DNA of 64,000 nt from an uncultured Alistipes sp. Its GTDB lineage: Bacteria; Bacteroidota; Bacteroidia; Bacteroidales; Rikenellaceae. The translations under genes and the position numbers were made by a program. Location of the stretch: assembly GCA_944322005.1 (NCBI GenBank), contig CALUNL010000002.1, forward strand, positions 248,001 through 312,000, written 5' to 3'. The notes under the pieces were generated by a model. The model searched no databases and was not told the DNA's origin. It was given only the letters and a program-made list of their open reading frames with translations. Each line of letters starts with the position of its first letter. Position 1 is the stretch's first letter. Of the stretch, positions 63,936-64,000 are shown in pieces.

Positions 63936-64000
63936 AGCTTTTTTATTTTAATGATTAACCTCTTGCCTTTTCCTTCACAAGCATTGTTCGCGCCAATGCC

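Overview
The window reads as a chromosomal segment of a GC-rich member of the Bacteroidota, most like Alistipes (Rikenellaceae). The reasons are the repeated promoter element TAnnTTTG, sometimes with a TTG or TTTG about 19 bases upstream (best at 7907-7937, before rpmH), the ftsX-DUF3098 pair, a DUF4924 gene, DUF-type secreted phosphoesterase and OmpA-type proteins typical of the phylum, and an ATP-type PEP carboxykinase. The genus is an inference from composition and protein style, not a search result. No rRNA, tRNA, CRISPR array, phage or transposase gene is visible.

Left part, 1-14.5 kb: a minus-strand group with an MsbA-like ABC exporter, NrnA phosphoesterase, endonuclease III, a family 2 glycosyltransferase and a PcrA/UvrD helicase; then DUF4924 and rpmH on the plus strand; a minus-strand group YfhO-type membrane protein, FtsX and DUF3098; and, divergently, a polyprenyl diphosphate synthase and an FHS-type sugar transporter.

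Accessory catabolic part, 14.5-22.8 kb: one minus-strand operon with its own promoter (22733-22763) and terminator (15441-15471) encodes an AraB-like FGGY kinase, an ACS-type MFS transporter and three tandem FAD-dependent oxidoreductases of identical length. A lipoprotein of the endonuclease/exonuclease/phosphatase fold lies after the terminator. The three oxidoreductases repeat with a 1401-1402 bp period and share perfectly identical ends around divergent middles. This is the best candidate for an undescribed pathway.

Minus-strand run, 22.9-36.5 kb: leuS, three tandem secreted alpha/beta hydrolases, prfA, a small secreted TonB-like protein, xseA, xseB, a zinc-ribbon methyltransferase, a RelA-type (p)ppGpp synthetase and a secreted calcineurin-like phosphoesterase, closely spaced or overlapping. 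Two of the three hydrolases come from an exact 913-bp tandem duplication whose breakpoints lie in a 26-bp identity, leaving a chimeric middle gene.

Ribosomal part, 37.3-55.9 kb, plus strand: the str-S10-spc-alpha super-cluster from rpsL to rplQ, with secY, map, infA and rpoA. There is no tuf gene between fusA and rpsJ, a strong hairpin lies between rpsJ and rplC, and a promoter lies inside the spc part before rpsH. L30 and L17 carry long Ala/Lys/Pro-rich tails, and SecY carries an extra N-terminal hydrophobic segment.

Right part, 55.9-64 kb: a small secreted protein, an OmpA-family porin-like protein with a coiled coil, a NagD-type HAD phosphatase, and a minus-strand row pckA, nadB, prfC. 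The pckA terminator runs directly into the nadB promoter element.
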